NCBI RefSeq assembly: GCF_002443255.2
Contig: NW_019211454.1
Span: 33,276,061 to 33,340,060 of the forward strand
Direction: 5' to 3'
Length of the DNA: 64,000 nucleotides
Source: Varroa destructor
Lineage: Eukaryota; Arthropoda; Arachnida; Mesostigmata; Varroidae
Of this stretch, positions 1-14,800 are shown in pieces. The position numbers were made by a program, and so were the translations under genes. Numbering within the stretch: the first letter of the stretch is position 1; every line of letters begins with the position of its first letter. Under the pieces are notes generated by a model, which was given only the letters and a program-made list of their open reading frames with translations, made no database searches and was not told where the DNA came from.

Positions 1-1227
1 CTGCTGCCATTGCTATTTCTAGCCCTGGTGTTCTTTTGGCTTTAAGGTCTGTATGTCTGTCCGATACAAGCTCATGTGGATAGCCAGTTGGTGCTGCGAG
101 TAACTCTGTTCGGAGTTGTTAAGCCAATATAGACAGAGATTTATACGCGTCCATATAATCGCATGACTCATGTGATACACCACACTCAGCTTGATTCCAA
201 GGGCAGCAGAAAGATCTGCCTAAGTACGAAAAAGTTACTAATGTTTGATTTAACGGATGAAACGTTTTCGCCCAGTTCAGTTGCATCTAGCATCGTCGAG
301 CGTTTGCATTACGCGTTTTTAATTAACGAAACAACAATTCCTTCCTGTGCCCACATTATGGCCCCCGTTGCTCGGACCCTAACCCATCTGGGCCGTTTTT
401 CACCCTGTTAGTCGCTTGCTGGTCAAAGAGATGATTCCATCGGTTTGCCCTGTCTGTTGGCAGTAATATAGTAGTTATATCTGTGCTAATAGTAACAGTA
501 GATGCTACGGCATTTATCTTCGGGTCGACGCCGTATGCGCTATCATTGTTATTGTTACTGCTGTCACTTCTTTCCTTTTCTTATGCTTATTTCCTTCATC
601 CTGACATAGTGTATTTGTTTTGCTAACAGCTATAATAGATTGAACAGCGACGCCATCAGCGGGCAGCAGCGGACAAACAAATCGACTCTTCGGTGCGACA
701 GAGAGCCATCACTCTTGCTGTCGGACATCCCAACCAACGATCAAATCACAAGAGCCAGATACAACCACGACCGTCACCACAGTCACAGGGACGCGATGCG
801 CTCGCGCATACCGTCCGTCTCTCCACCCGATTTTCGCCAGGGTTCTTAAGTATCCATGTGACTTCTTAATCGGCTCGAGATTTTGTCGTTTATCGTTACA
901 AGCCAAGAGACCGTCGTTTTTTACGCGTTGCGTATTGCACGTGTAAGCGTTTCTTATTGTACACTTCACGCTGGGCTGTTGAAACGAACGGCCGCTGAGC
1001 GCTGGACAGCCAGCGCAATGCGAGTTGCCGTCAACGACGGACGTTGCCACAATCCTCGTAATAGAGCAACAGGCCTGGCGCTGGTATCGAATTCTACTAG
1101 AGAAATTCTGTGAACACCTTTCGGAGCATCTTCCTTGACTCTCTTTCTCTTCGTTTCTGCTGATGGCGATGACCGTAGTCTCTACGCTAACGTAATGTCT
1201 TAACAGTTACTACAGCTGTTGTAGCTA
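1..1227. other. Non-coding sequence at the left edge
   Basis: No frame longer than about 110 codons, no recognisable domain, and overlapping frames on both strands at 640-1113 that look like chance. Nothing else seen. Confidence 0.6.
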
Positions 1228-1260
<33 letters not shown>

Positions 1261-1265
1261 TTGCC

Positions 1266-1338
<73 letters not shown>

Positions 1339-1339
1339 T

Positions 1340-1390
<51 letters not shown>
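1228..1390. repeat. Interrupted CTG/CAG trinucleotide tract
   Basis: About 163 bp of CTG units with regularly spaced TTG and one CCG interruption. On the minus strand this is CAG with CAA, a polyglutamine-style pattern. The Gln frame is closed by TAA directly before and TAG directly after the tract, and the Ala frame has no supported gene around it, so I treat it as non-coding. Confidence 0.95.
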
Positions 1391-1391
<1 letters not shown>

Positions 1392-1736
1392 ATGAAAACA
1401 GTACGCACAGTTTTCGTCTCTTAGGTTCCATCGATGTCGACGACGTCTTTGTTATTGTCAGCTCTATGGTCAAGTTCACTGTTTTGGCCACAACCTTTTT
1501 GTGATGCGTCTGGTACGATATGGTTGGTATAACGATAAAGAGGGATAGAGAAATGGAAAAATTCTATTATTGTTAAGCAGAGTAGACGTGCAGTTTGATA
1601 TCTACTTTAATTAGCTATTGATGATATTGCGTTGTTGGTGCATTTAGTATGAACAGTAAGCTTTTCTCTCTAATACACATTTGTGATTCTCAGCCGTTAC
1701 CGGCACTGTCGTCATTTTATCATGTGATAATGCTAA

Positions 1737-1766
1737 TGGTGGTGGTGGTGGTGGTGGTGGTGGTGG

Positions 1767-1798
<32 letters not shown>
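1737..1798. repeat. Compound (GGT)n(GAT)n microsatellite
   Basis: About ten GGT units pass directly into about ten GAT units. Confidence 0.95.
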
Positions 1799-4700
1799 CC
1801 AGCGTCAGTAGTTTCATGCCACCGAATATTGCCGCTGATTTGGGTGTCTTTCCCCCCTGACAAGTTTGCAGTTCGCGACAGATACATATATTATAATCGC
1901 GGCAATTATAAAGTCTATCAGCGCGGACACAAGATGCTACCGCTCAGTAATTTGCGGAAAGGGAGTTCTGACTGTTGTTTCGGTGACACGTTCCTAATCA
2001 AGAGGTTTTTTTCTTGCTGTTATTGTCATGCTTGTTGTTTTTACCGTATGATAAGAGGCCGAAATAAAATTGCTACAGATGTATGGGCTACCGAAGCAGA
2101 CGCCAGTGTCTTGGCTTAGAAACGGCTGGAAACAATAACGGTAGCAACAACAGCATCACCAGCAGTGTCGCCAGGTTTACAGCGGTGATGAGAACTAAAG
2201 AAGAGCAAATAGATGAATTCTTTTTGGAATTTCTATATGGGCAAACGAGCCACGCTTTAATGACGGTCTGACGGTGCGTTCCTGATGTGATGTCCTGTGC
2301 ACCTTCATTCCCACGGCATGAGTGGATTACGTTGATTTCCTGCTAAACGAATTATTTCAGTCGACTTGTGTGTTTGAGAATTACGCTGATAATTGTCCCA
2401 TTATTCACGAGAGCGACAAAAAGGACATAATAAAAATAGGAGGGATTGTGTGTGATTACTCAATTATGCCTAATACACGGTACACTATAATTAAATCGAT
2501 TAAGCAACACGAGGTAAAATGTGACAGTCAAATGAGGATGCATTGATACTACAATAAAGGAAAATGAATACCCCAGTCGTGCCTTTCACTGATCTCTATT
2601 TAAAATTTCTTAAAGTTTCCGTTAATTACGACAATTGAATTGGCAGTCCATGTTTTTTTTTTAAGTTAAGGGCGCATTCTTGCGTCCTAAGAGTCGTTCT
2701 ACACGATGAGAAAAAAAGACGAAAGAAGACAGGGTTAAGGACCGCGAATTGACGACCAACTGCGAAGCGAAATTATTAGGATATTGAGGTTACGTACTAT
2801 CATTGTATTACCCGTTCGACGATATCGATGCAGTTGCTCTTACTCACTCTACTTTGCGCGTTTATGATCATCGCGTAGCGAGCGTTATCGTGCCGACGAT
2901 TACCACCGATAGCAATTGTGGTAACAAGGAGGGAAGCAATTTTAATTCATCTGCGAGGTGACTGCATCCACTGTGGTTCATAGAGTCGATGAAACCGACG
3001 AAGGGAAACGGTCGAGCGGGGAAGCGCGAGATAGATAAAGAGTGCGCCGAAAAAGCAAGTGTTGTCGTCCGACTGAAAAGATTGCTTAGTCGGAAAAAGA
3101 CAATAAAAATGGAAAGAGCCAGTTTAGCCAGAAGAAGAACTGAACAGGGACCAGATTCCTTCTTTTTGTCATCTCCCGTCGCCTATCTCTCAAATAACTC
3201 TCCATGTAGTACTGTTTGCGGTACGATACGTGCGCTCTCGTTGCTATGCGGCATCGAAACAAGCGGTGGTGCGGTATCGGCGGCCTGACCGCCTTTCCTT
3301 TCTCCCCCCGCCTCTCTCCACACACTCACTCTATCTCTAACCTTTCCTTGGCCAGCCATAGTAAGGAGGGATATTTTCGCAGGTCTTTGAGGAACTACCT
3401 ACAACGAGCCGAATGTAGACGATGACCTATCGGCCAGCCGGCGGACCGACCAACCCAGGCAACGGGTGACGCTGAAGCGACGCAGCAGCATTAGAGGCAG
3501 CTAAGCATAGCTCAGCTTTTTTGTTCGCTCAGTTTAGTTCGCTAACGGGAAGAGTGCAAGAAGAGAAACCGGGATACGAATTACGGAGACTTCGAGCTCT
3601 TCTGAAAAAGAGAGTTTTTTTTTTCTCCATAGTAGGTACGCCTGTTCAACGCGACACGGCAAGAACACGCAGATGGATACGAACGTCGCTGAGAACCAGG
3701 ACGAATGAAATGTTTAGCCTGAGTGGCCGTAGACTTGATTGCTTCTTTGTTATTGGCGCGGTGATTATGCTTGGAGCTTAAACGTTGTGTGAGCTCAAAC
3801 AGAGACGACTGCGAGCCTGTTAGCTCCGGAACGCTGTCCTGCTAACGCTATGGGCGTGCGAAAGGTAATGGTGCTCGATGTGGAGGAAGTACAATGCAGG
3901 AAAGGTCACGCTCGACAAATTTTTTATAATTTCCGGATTCGAAAGACCACGAGGGCCGGTGAAGGGAAGGAAGTAAGCAAAAGCAGCATTTTCGCAGGGA
4001 AAAAGCAATTAGAGATCATCAAAACGTTTTCATTATTCTCCTGCCTCGGATGTTCGCTTTTTCCCTCTATGTGTCTTCAATTAAAAAGCACGAAATGCTC
4101 CATGATGATATGTAACCCGCGAAAAGTACGTAGCTTTAATAGGAACATATCTAAAATCATTCGCAGCGGATTTCACTGTATCTCAATGCTTATTGTCAGA
4201 TGAACAGTTTGTATAAAGATCAATGAGACTATTTCTAAGATGAATTTTAGTTGTCGTTTAGAACAATTCTTGCCTAAGGATTCTGTGAGAATTTTACTCC
4301 AATAATACCGGCATAAACCTGATTAGCCATATTATTACCATTCCTCTTAAACAAGCCACAGCCAGCCAAAAACAAAAGAAAGCGGACGTGCTAGTTTTTT
4401 AGAGTCAGTTTCTTCGGATAATATAAGCAGAATACGCGAACCTCGCCCGAAGACATCTTTGGTGTACGGAAGTATAATGGCAGCAGGTATCGCTACTGGT
4501 TTTAGTATGTGGTTTTAAGGTAGGCAACAATCGTATTGCAGCAGCGGTAGTTGTCCTTCAACTTCCGTGCACATGTTGGTGGAAAACTTCGAGCTCCTTT
4601 ATTGCGCTTGGAAAAGGAAGTGATAAATCAATAGAGGTATCATAGCCTGGGATAGACTCATCCTGGGTGACAGCGGCATTGTCAAACTAACTAGTAGCCC

Positions 4701-5427
4701 ATTAGTGCTGCTGTTGCTAACACGCCTAACGACACCAGGTGACCATTGATTGACCAGGCGGTGAAAACGGCGGCGGTTATGTTTCAACAGGGAGATCCGC
4801 ACCCAAAAGGATGTAAGCGACACCTGAGTACTTATCGGAGCACCGGAAAGAAGTCCATCATTCGCTGGTGGAAGGCATGGATTTTTCCTAACCCTGTCTG
4901 CTGCCAAAGACGGGAAACGCGCGCGCACGCCCTGTGCCATTGCTGGGGAGCGCTATTGCCGACCGCCGTGCAATATGTGATAACAATAGAGCTAGTTGGG
5001 TTCTAGATTCGGTCGCCGCTGCCGCCGCAGCAGCAACAGCAGCAGATTCAGAAATGGTGGTGAATGTTGCTTGTTCGTGATCAACCGAGCGAAACGCTAT
5101 TAGCTCAATCTGTGCCTAGAAAGCCCGAACTACCGTATATGTACATATGTTATCTCGAGCAGGCGCCCAAACGGGCGACTGCATACCTTATAGCAGTACT
5201 GCCAGTACGACTACTATCGCTTCCACTACCGGGGGTAGGGGTTTGAATAGGTCTCGTCTCTAGGTGATCCTGCATACGCGGAGAGAGGCTCGCACTCACA
5301 CACACATGCAGAAATAGTTGGAGTGTTCAGAAGATGCCGAGACGATGAGGACCGCTGAGTTCAGAGTTGATAGCTGGGACTAGCAGGAGAAGCCTGTGAG
5401 AAGTAACTTTAATGGGTGTTAAGCACT

Positions 5428-5447
5428 GTCGTCGTCGTCGTCGTCGT
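5428..5447. repeat. (GTC)n microsatellite
   Basis: Nearly seven perfect GTC units. Confidence 0.9.
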
Positions 5448-8007
5448 GACCTGTTTAGCGTAGTGTGACTGGTGCTTGATAGGGAGCGGGTTGATTTGGG
5501 AAAAGAGGCTCCGGTGGGTGTGATTTTAATGCCGGCTTTGAAAGGATTGCTTGTTACAGTCGTTACGGGATACACTATTGACAATGCGACCGTCGGCCGC
5601 ATCTAGTAGCACCGTCTATTGCCTTTGAAGTTCTAGCTTTTGGCTCGTATATTGACAAGAAGAGGTTTATTCAGTGGCCGTACTTACGGCGTCATTTAGA
5701 TGCTCCCTCCTACTCCGTGTCTGCTTTCGGAGCTCGATCCTAGTCTCGAAGAAGCTAAAGAACAAGACGAACTTTCTCCGGGCATTTCTTTCTGCCTCTT
5801 TTGTCGCGTAGCAGTTCATGTCGATGCCCTAATGTTACCTATGTGGAATGAATGGAGGACAAGCTACTGCTTAGGGAATGAACGTGCTGCACCAAGGAAC
5901 CCGCTTCGCAAGAAGGACGTGAGGGGTGGAGGAGGTAGAAAGGCGTCTCCATTGGCGAGCTCGTAGTTGACGCCCCCCAATTCAGATCGAAGGACTAGCT
6001 CCACTCTGCTGCTGATTGAACCTCGTCGATTCATTGTTAGCAAGAGGCCAAGTCTTTAAATCCGGCTGGCTTCCTATTACGAGGACCCCATCTTCATGGC
6101 AGCCTCGTGCAACGAAGCGCAGCTTCCCCACGAGGAGATGGAGTAATGCTTGCTAGAGACTCAACGAGAAGGGACGAAATGAGAGAGGCGATGCTATGAG
6201 GTGTCGCGTTTCGTGTAATCTACACCTACCCACCTACTACCTACATAGCTAGCGGTCACATACAGCTGTACATCGATATGGGAACATGTTCTCATAACGG
6301 GTACATCAACCCATCGGAGGGGAGGTATAAGTGCGGGGTGGTGTTAAGGTCGTAGTAATTTGTAAGGTGACTGGCAGGTTGAGCCGGTTGGGCCCGGGAA
6401 GGCCCGCCCTCTTCGAGGTGGGAAGTGTCGAGCCGTTTCGAGTGGGCCGGCGAAGCAAGCCGGCCTGGCGAAGTGTCAAAGGCGCGGAATGCAACAAACA
6501 GCCCAAGCATTATTATACTACGAGGAGCGAAGCGAACAGAGCGGAGGATTCACTCAAAGGGAGGAGGTGTGCACAAGCAGTTCGCGAGGTGTATGTCACA
6601 AGCCTCTGTGATAGAGTTGAGGAAAGGTTGAAAAAGGGCGGAGAAAAGCTAGTAACGGGGATGTGGGTGGGTGGTTGCTTGGGCGGCAGGGATTGGAAAC
6701 TCTGCCGCGCACCTTCATCACTGCGTAACACTGTATGTTCTTGTTCTCGGTGGATGATTATACGTTTCAATTAATAATAGGTGAACGGAAAGCTGCTGAA
6801 TCATACGACTCCGTCGCTCGGCTCTGATTCAGCCTCCGAGCAGTATATGCATCTCATTATATAGTCGGCTTTATTTGTTCAAAATTTGTTTAGTCAGATG
6901 ACTATTATACGAATATATTGGTGATGTAAACGTCACTAACTGCAATGCATATGGAGTTTCAAAGTAGGTAAGAGGTTCTATTGAACCGTATCGTTAGACC
7001 CTTTTTTGACCGAGTCAGTCTTTTCCAACGGTTCTTCATCCTAGTGCCCTAACGAAAACTCTATCTGGTGCATTCCTTTGACACGTTCAAACTAGGTTAA
7101 CAAAAGACGAATCTCTGTAGTGAATTGAGATTTTTTTTTTAATTTAATTTTGATTATTTTAAAGTTGTGGTGCTGCCACTTTTCCCCTTTAACATCGTTT
7201 GGCAGGCATTTGGAAGTGATGAGACGCTACTTTAAGCAGTGACAGCCATTCGAAACCAAGCGACGCCTGATCGCTGAGAAACGGCTATCCTCTTCGGCCG
7301 GGTGTTTGTGGGTGATCCTGTGTAATTGGCCCCCATGTACACCCCAGTCGCTCATCTGGTCTTGAGAGTTCAAAAAAGTAGTAGACGGGGGTCTGGAGTG
7401 TCTGTACTACGCCGGACAAGAGACAGATTTTTAGTTCAGAGAAGCGGAGAACAGCGAGAAGATGGAAAAAGAGCAGGAATAGCATCTATAGATGTTCGTG
7501 TTGCCGCTTTTCTTCGCCATATCACCTGTCGATGAGCATACCTCGGTCTATGCCAAACTGAGCAGCATACTGCTACTATACATTGACGGACATAGACGAT
7601 AATAGTTTCATACAACATACATATTTTAGTTAGTGCCGTGGATCGCACTGGGTGAGCCGCTGGAAGGTTTTAGAAGTCCCAGGAGTAGTCTATCTTAGGA
7701 CGTCTCAAGCCAATCACAGTGGCCATGGTACCGTCATATTGGTACAAAGATTAAACTGCATCTGGGCAGGAAGTGCTGGCAGGCTAAAACATTGCTGCTC
7801 CGACCCGACTATCGTCGGTCCAGATCGGCTTCTATCGAATCTCCTTGTTCTCAGTGCGTCCGTGTGTGGCGTTGTTTATTTGTAACCACGTCCGTATTTA
7901 TGTGTCCGTATGTATGCTATGTGTTGTGTGTGTGATTGTATGATTGTATTTGAGCTTCTTTCCAATCAACATCGAGGTAGTGATGCTTTTCTGTTTCACT
8001 CCATATT

Positions 8008-8026
8008 ACTCACTCACTCACTCACT
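8008..8026. repeat. (ACTC)n microsatellite
   Basis: Almost five perfect ACTC units, which on the minus strand read as serial GTGAGT donor-like hexamers. Confidence 0.9.
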
Positions 8027-11000
8027 TCCATTCTCTCTGTCTCTCACTGGAGCTACCTTCGAGCTCCGCCAATGCTATCACCGGGCAAGTCTTGTTTGCC
8101 CGCCCAGAATAAAGACAAGGATCTCTTTGATCTACCTCTCATCATATGCTTCGTATTTGGTGGGTACTGATACGTCACCGCCGTTGGCTGTCGTACCAGC
8201 ACATTGCTTCTTGTTGATGGCACGGTAGAGGACATTAGCAACTGTAGTAGAAAGATCTTAGTAGCGACGACGACGACAACGACGGTAGCGGCATCAGCAA
8301 CAGTATGGGCACGCAAACAGCGATGCCCTGCTGGCATCTCTTTCGATGGTAGCATACGCGTGTTCAGCCTGCCATGTACGTGTGTGTTTTGATTGGGCGT
8401 TTGTGCGTCTCTCGTGCTGCCGGTTTATTTATTTACATCGCGACGGAGCGGTCGCATGCGGGTGCCCCATTGCTGCTCTACGCCATGCGCTGCGCGCGGC
8501 CGCCGTCGTCATTGCGAGTGCTGTTGCCGATGCTGCCCTCTGACTGTCGCCGCTTATGTGTATGCTTATGCGATACCATTGCCTGTTGTTGCACATACAG
8601 AGACAACGGGACGGGAAGACAAGAGCGTTTGCCGCCGGTTTCCCGGCCGACGGGCATCGGTTGGAGGTTTACACAGCGGTAGCCGCTGCAGCGAAAACGG
8701 CTTCAACAGCAACGTGTGTTGAATGGATGTGCGTTCGCGCGTGTGCCAATTGTTGCTGCTGTCGTTGTCGTCGCTGAGCTTTTTCCTTCATACTCCTCAA
8801 GGCACGCCATGCTGTCCTTCATCCCGCATCTTGAACCAACAAATGTATTAGGCGTGCACCGAATGTCGCATAGATCTTCCGATATACACCTCCATTTTGT
8901 TCCCTCAACTAGCGACAGCTAGCGCAATGTGTCGTTCACAGACCGGAAGGTAAAATCGTTACCCGTAGCTGTGGCCGGCATCGTTGTGCAGCCCATCACG
9001 AAACTGCACAAAGGAGACAGACAGAAAGAAGGAGAACGATTAAGGAGGCACAGGTTACCTAGCGACCTGGGGTTGTCTTAGAAAAAAAATATTTCAAAGT
9101 GATCAGTGCTAGGGCGCGTGCAAATAGCGCAATTTTACATGGCAGTCTTCGTCAGGTTTCAGAGTAAGGCAGCGTCTGAAAAAGTCCCGTTCAACCATAA
9201 CGTGTGTATGTACATTAGTAATAACTGTAATCGGCCACCATTTTGTCGGTAGCCTTGCCTATACCCAAGTTAATCAAATGGGGCGAGGTAAAAAAGTCGA
9301 TGGAAGAGAACTATTGTTAACAACAGTTATCGTTGCTTATGTTCTTCTTGTTGTTGTTATTAATCTACACATGTTACAGTTGCTGTGTGCTTGGTGACGG
9401 ACGGACTTAAAGGTGGCAACAGTGGATACTACTACTGTAGGGCTGGGAAGGCAGCGGAACAAAGAAAAAAAAGAGTAGAGAGCTGTAAACCGCACCAAGC
9501 ACGCCGAAACCAAATATAAAATCTACACATGGAAAGTGACTGTGACATCAGTTAATGGGGCGGGATAGCCACTATTGCTTGGAGGAAACTACGACATAGA
9601 TATTGTATCTATCTGTACAGAGGCAAACAGAGGCTTCAAACAACATTTCTACGGATAGATACACCGCTAAGAAAAGGGAAAGCAACCAGAAAAGAAACAT
9701 GCAGATAAAATATCGAAAAAATCAACCGTTGTTGATCAGCGGGAAACAAGCGAAAGGGTGGGCGCGGTGTCGGCGGGGGGCGGACGCGAAAGTTTGCTGA
9801 AGAACTAACGACGACAAAAACGAAAGAAATGTAAGAAAACTTGCTTCAAAAGCTAAAGCTAAACCAAGAAGAAAAAGAAGGAGAAATAAAACGGTCTTTG
9901 GCGAGGGCAGAAAAGAAAAACGAAGGACGCCACAGAAAGATGACGTCTGGAGGCCCCCTTCTCTCCCTCTCAAAACGCAAGGGGGGAGGGGGTAAAACGA
10001 CCCGAAGAAAGAAAGTCAACGGTGCTGCTGTTGCTTAAGAGAAGTAGATAATAATCAACATGGCGATGCAGCGGCAAACAGGTACGAGCAGGTCGAAAGA
10101 CAGCTGCTGATAATAGATTGATACTCTGGCCCTGCTCTCATTCTAGCATCTGCATGAAAGAGTAAAAGCAAATTGAAGAACAATAGAAGTTATAATAACA
10201 ACATTGACAACACTAACCACAAATATTGTAGAATGAAATTGATATAGCTGACTCATATGGCTGCTACGATTAAATTACTTACATTCTACGTATTATTAAA
10301 GCATATCATACATGAAACAAGATAGTTTTCGCCGCGCTACCCACTCACCGCATAGATATCATAATATCATACGTAGAATAATGTTATATCGAGAAAAAAA
10401 GCTAGGAAACATTGATACACTGATCGAAAATGTCAAATTGGCAATGCGCACCTACTTACTATGCGCTGGCGCAACTGCTCTGAAGGCTTGAACACGAGCT
10501 TGCTTCACGGGTTATCGCTGGGCCGACGGCGCGCTCGCGCGTTTGCTGTCCTCATTCCATCAATGGGAAGACAATCAAGCTCGAGTTACATCATCACGTA
10601 GCTCTATGTGAACAGGGTACATGTCACTGCGCTTGTGTACGTTATCATTATAATCGCCAACAACGATCCGTTCATGCCAGATACAATCGGCATGGCTTTT
10701 TTGTGTCGTTATTTACGCCGTTCAATAGCGAGCTGGCCGGTCACTCAACTGTTGCGTCCCCACCCTCTTTTCCCGCAACGTAATCACAATAGACATGTAC
10801 GTAGACGCAAGTGAACATCGATGCGGATAGCCGAAGGTGGCGACAACTAGTGGGCAACATATATCTAAAATAGTTTGCGTAGGCGTCTTGTTGTTACTTT
10901 GGTTGCGCGCTAGTAGCTACTGCGGTAACGACGTCGAAGCCATAACCGCTACGGCGGCCGGGTACTACGGGCAACAACGACGACGACGACACCAATAACA

Positions 11001-11172
11001 GCAGCAGCAGCAGCAGCAACAACATAGCGGCGGTAGCAATAACGTCACAAACGACAGAGGCATGACGAAACAGCGATAGGCGCAACATAAATGATCGAAG
11101 ACGGTGGTGCTGACGCTGGCGACGGTGGGGTATTCCGCTGTAGCGCGCTCATCTGTGTAGTAGCCAGATAGT

Positions 11173-11200
11173 GGCGGCGCGGCGCGGCGCGGCGCAGCGC
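11173..11200. repeat. (GGCGC)n pentanucleotide repeat
   Basis: Four perfect GGCGC units and one AGCGC unit: a short, very GC-rich block. Confidence 0.9.
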
Positions 11201-11795
11201 AGAGTACGATAGACAGACGTCAAGCTACGAGCCCGGCAGTCAGATTAGGCCAACAAACTATCAGCCTATGTGTACGGCCGGACTAGTTCACTCCTGCTTT
11301 TGCTGTCGTCCGACAATGCTATCGGATGTGTCGTGTCGGGTTGAGACGACCGCTCTTTCATAAACACGACCTCTGGATTCTAGAACATTGACGACTGGAC
11401 CGGCAGCACTGCCAGTGGTGACACAGCGGACTAGACTATCGGAGCTGCCATTATATTACAGTACTTATAGTGGAACAACGTTCTATTCAGTAGGAGCAGG
11501 ACGGATAGAGGGACTGGCTCCTGATTTCGAGATGAACGGTAGTAACGGTTCCCTATAAAAAACTGCGTGCACTGAAATAACTGTCGATCTAGTCGATACG
11601 GTTCCGTATTATAATCCTGCAATCACTATACGGTCTCATAATCCTCACGTTCTGCCGTTGCTGTGATTACTGTGGTGGCTGACGAGTTATTTTCGAATTT
11701 TCGCGCCATTTCTGTCACACGATGCTGCTATTATTATTAGAATTTGTGGCAGGTTATGCCTGTACTTTGTTCGACGAATGAATGATACAGCCTGT

Positions 11796-11818
11796 CTGCC
11801 TGCCTGCCTGCCTGCCTG
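11796..11818. repeat. (CTGC)n tetranucleotide repeat
   Basis: Nearly six perfect units. A short inverted counterpart, GCAGGCAGGCAGACAGGCA, lies at about 12345-12363. Confidence 0.9.
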
Positions 11819-14800
11819 GATGAAGGTTGGTTTTCCTTCCAATGCGTGGCATAAACATTGACACAAATGTAATAATGAGCGCGGCTGTGCGTAGACTCGG
11901 TCCTCGATACGTCGATGCTTTGAGGTGTTTTCTTCTGCTGTTCCGTTGATTGCACTCATTTTTTTCAATATTTTATGGCCGAGAAAAGGACCATTGAAAG
12001 CGGCGCTGTTGTCCGCGTTCGTTTAATATCGTGATGTAGCTAAATCACACGCTCGCTCCTTTCAAAGGGCACCTGTTAACTTACCACTACAAGTTCGCTT
12101 TGCTTAAAACGGGGCTGGATGCTGGCTGACCGATGAAACGGGTAAGGAAGTGCGCGGTTTCGGAGCGTATACAACGATGGACAATATCCTTAATCCAGTA
12201 CGCATCCACACACGCAACTGGTTTCAACAAAGTGGCGCTCTGACGAGATTGCTAATTAGATCGTTCACAATCATGCAAATTAGATGCGGAAGATTTGACT
12301 TGGCCGACTAGCTACAACTCTCCTGGCCCGTTTAAAATCGAGATGCAGGCAGGCAGACAGGCATGGAAACGCGAGATCTCATCTCATCTGAACGGCGATG
12401 TCGTGATTACGTTATCACACAGTATTAGTAATACGGTATGCGTTACTAAAACTTTGTATTATTACTATTGCTATAATTATCACTCGTCAACAAAGCGACT
12501 TTTCTGTTTCTGCATTTTTCTGTTGGTGGCAGCAAGAAAGACGCGGCCTTGTTTAGTTGTTGTTTGTTTGAGATGCAAATACTTCCATCGTCTGATTGGG
12601 AAGCGACGTTGCCAACAGTCTTTCCACTATAGTTCTAACACTATTCTGCGTTTTGGGCCGTACGTCTAAGCGGCTTCATCCGTTCGCCAATGATCGCTCG
12701 TCGCGATTGCTAAGTTATCTACAGTCCTTCGCTGCCGGTTTTCACCATCACAAGCGTTACTATTGCCACAAGCAGCAGCATGGTCTGTATTTGAGAACGA
12801 ACAGCTTTGGATTAAACAGAGATAGCCAATTGCGTGATGAAAGGTAACAAAGTGAATATACGGTGACCATTTCTTCGAGTGGTGGATCTGCTGCAGTAGA
12901 AATATAAAACAGTTTCCTGATAAGTACTAGGACAGCGGGCAGAGATAGATATCGCGACGGTACGTTCCAGAAGGGCATCGAGCGAAGATACAGGGAAGGC
13001 AGAGGGTGTTCTAATGGTGCTTTTCTACGGTTTCTATATCGCTTCGTTCGTTTCGGATCTTTATGAATGTAGAGTTTATCTCCTGTTGTTCGTTACGTTG
13101 AATCCTTGATAGAGTTATCAGAGAATTGAGCTTAGTATTATTCTTATGATACGCATGTGCGCCAAAGGCTGATTTGATCGTTTTCGATCATCCATCATAG
13201 TTTCGTTTATATTTCGTTACCTTTGGTGGTCTGCCACTTCGGCCGCGACGATGTTGCACTCCCCATGAAAACGAAAGGGTACAACTGTGTTCAGATAAAA
13301 CTGGGCGTATATTGCAGAAGGTAAGATCGATTACCCACTGCTATTTTCGACATGGACAACAATATAGTCACGGTCTACTAGCAGGGACTATAAGGCCAAA
13401 AAGATTGAGCTTTGCAACAGTTCGTTTCGTATATGCTCGCTTCCGTCGCGGCTGTCCATGCTGTGGGCGACAGCATATGCTTCGGTGCTCCATAACGTCT
13501 GTGTCGTCCGAATCTCCTACAGAGACAGCAATAGACAACGAAATCAGATGAAAAAAATGATGCCAACAACAACAATAATAGTAATAGAGAGAGCAGCAGC
13601 GCGATTCGGGAAAGCCTGCTCAAGTAAAAGGGTGGACCACCATGATCGTGTGAAAGCGTTCGCGCGAAGCCTGACCACCTTTTCATCTACAGGTGACGCC
13701 GCTGCCTGCGCCTTGTCAACTCGCTGTCGTTGTCGTGATCGCCATGGTTAACCTATCGGGTGTTTTTTGGCAGGCAGAGCAACCTAAAACGGCTATCTCC
13801 TAAGGCTACGGCTGTTGAACGAAGTCAATTGCAGCTGTGTGTGGCTGTTAGGCTGTGGCTTTCATGACACTGTTTGTAGCTCTGCTAACAACAGAGCCGT
13901 TAGTAGGCCTAATTGTCTCTTTTCTTATCATTACATCGTATCATCCGTGTTCTCTAATACGATCGTCATCAACAGAACAGTTGACCCTGAGTGCACTGAT
14001 TGTGATACTGAAGGCTGATCCGCGAAAGGCAAAAGGTTTCGTGTGTTTGTTCCATTGATGATGTAGGTAGTGGCCCGAGCGAACTCTCACTCCGTGGGAC
14101 TCATGCTTGAATCGGGTCCTGGGCTGGGTGACGCGCCAATCAGTCACTTGGCCCGTACTCAGCATGACCGGATTAGACTGAACGTGAAAAATAAATTACT
14201 TGTCCATCATCCTTCTGACCAAAATCCCCAAGACCAGATCGCTGGCATGAATGTTTCTCTTGAACACAGATGGCCGACTGACGTTACTAAGAGCGGGAAC
14301 GCAAGCGACAAAATCCGGCAACAACAACGTTTTTTTTTTCCCCGCAAGAGCTTACAAGTGGATTAAAATAGTATAGAAGAGTCGTTTATGCCAAATTGCC
14401 TGTTAACTATTGAACAAAATGGCTGCTAAGGTATTATTTCGAATTTCAACTTTTTTTTTTGCTATGACTAAGATACGATGCCGTTACCGAGTGGTGCCAG
14501 CTACAGTAGCCGCCGCTGTGCAGCGTTCCCTCAGCAGCGACTAGGCTATTCTTCGGTTGGTACGAATCGACAGTGACGATCAAATGGGCGCGGTCATGTT
14601 GTTGTTGTTGCATAATCACTTTTTCTTCCTTACAGACGTAAACCCTGCATACAGCTCATCGGCTGGTCGACTCTGATTGTTCTATAAATATTTAATAGAA
14701 TGAAAAAAAGAAAAAGGGTTTAAGAGAAAAGCTGGCATGAAAATATATAGCAAACGCCTTCGCCGCTGCCGCTCCCGCGGACGCCTGCAGCTGATGATGA

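Larger units (their letters stand above)
1799..11172. other. Non-coding DNA with GC-rich and purine-rich patches
   Basis: Only short unrelated frames occur. A GC-rich patch at about 8390-8780 is open in several frames at once and gives Cys-rich nonsense. A purine-rich zone at about 9440-10040 yields Lys/Glu-rich frames. No supported exon. Confidence 0.6.

Noticed and set aside
1187..1408. Polyalanine frame on the minus strand
   Set aside because: Pure translation of the CTG/CAG microsatellite.
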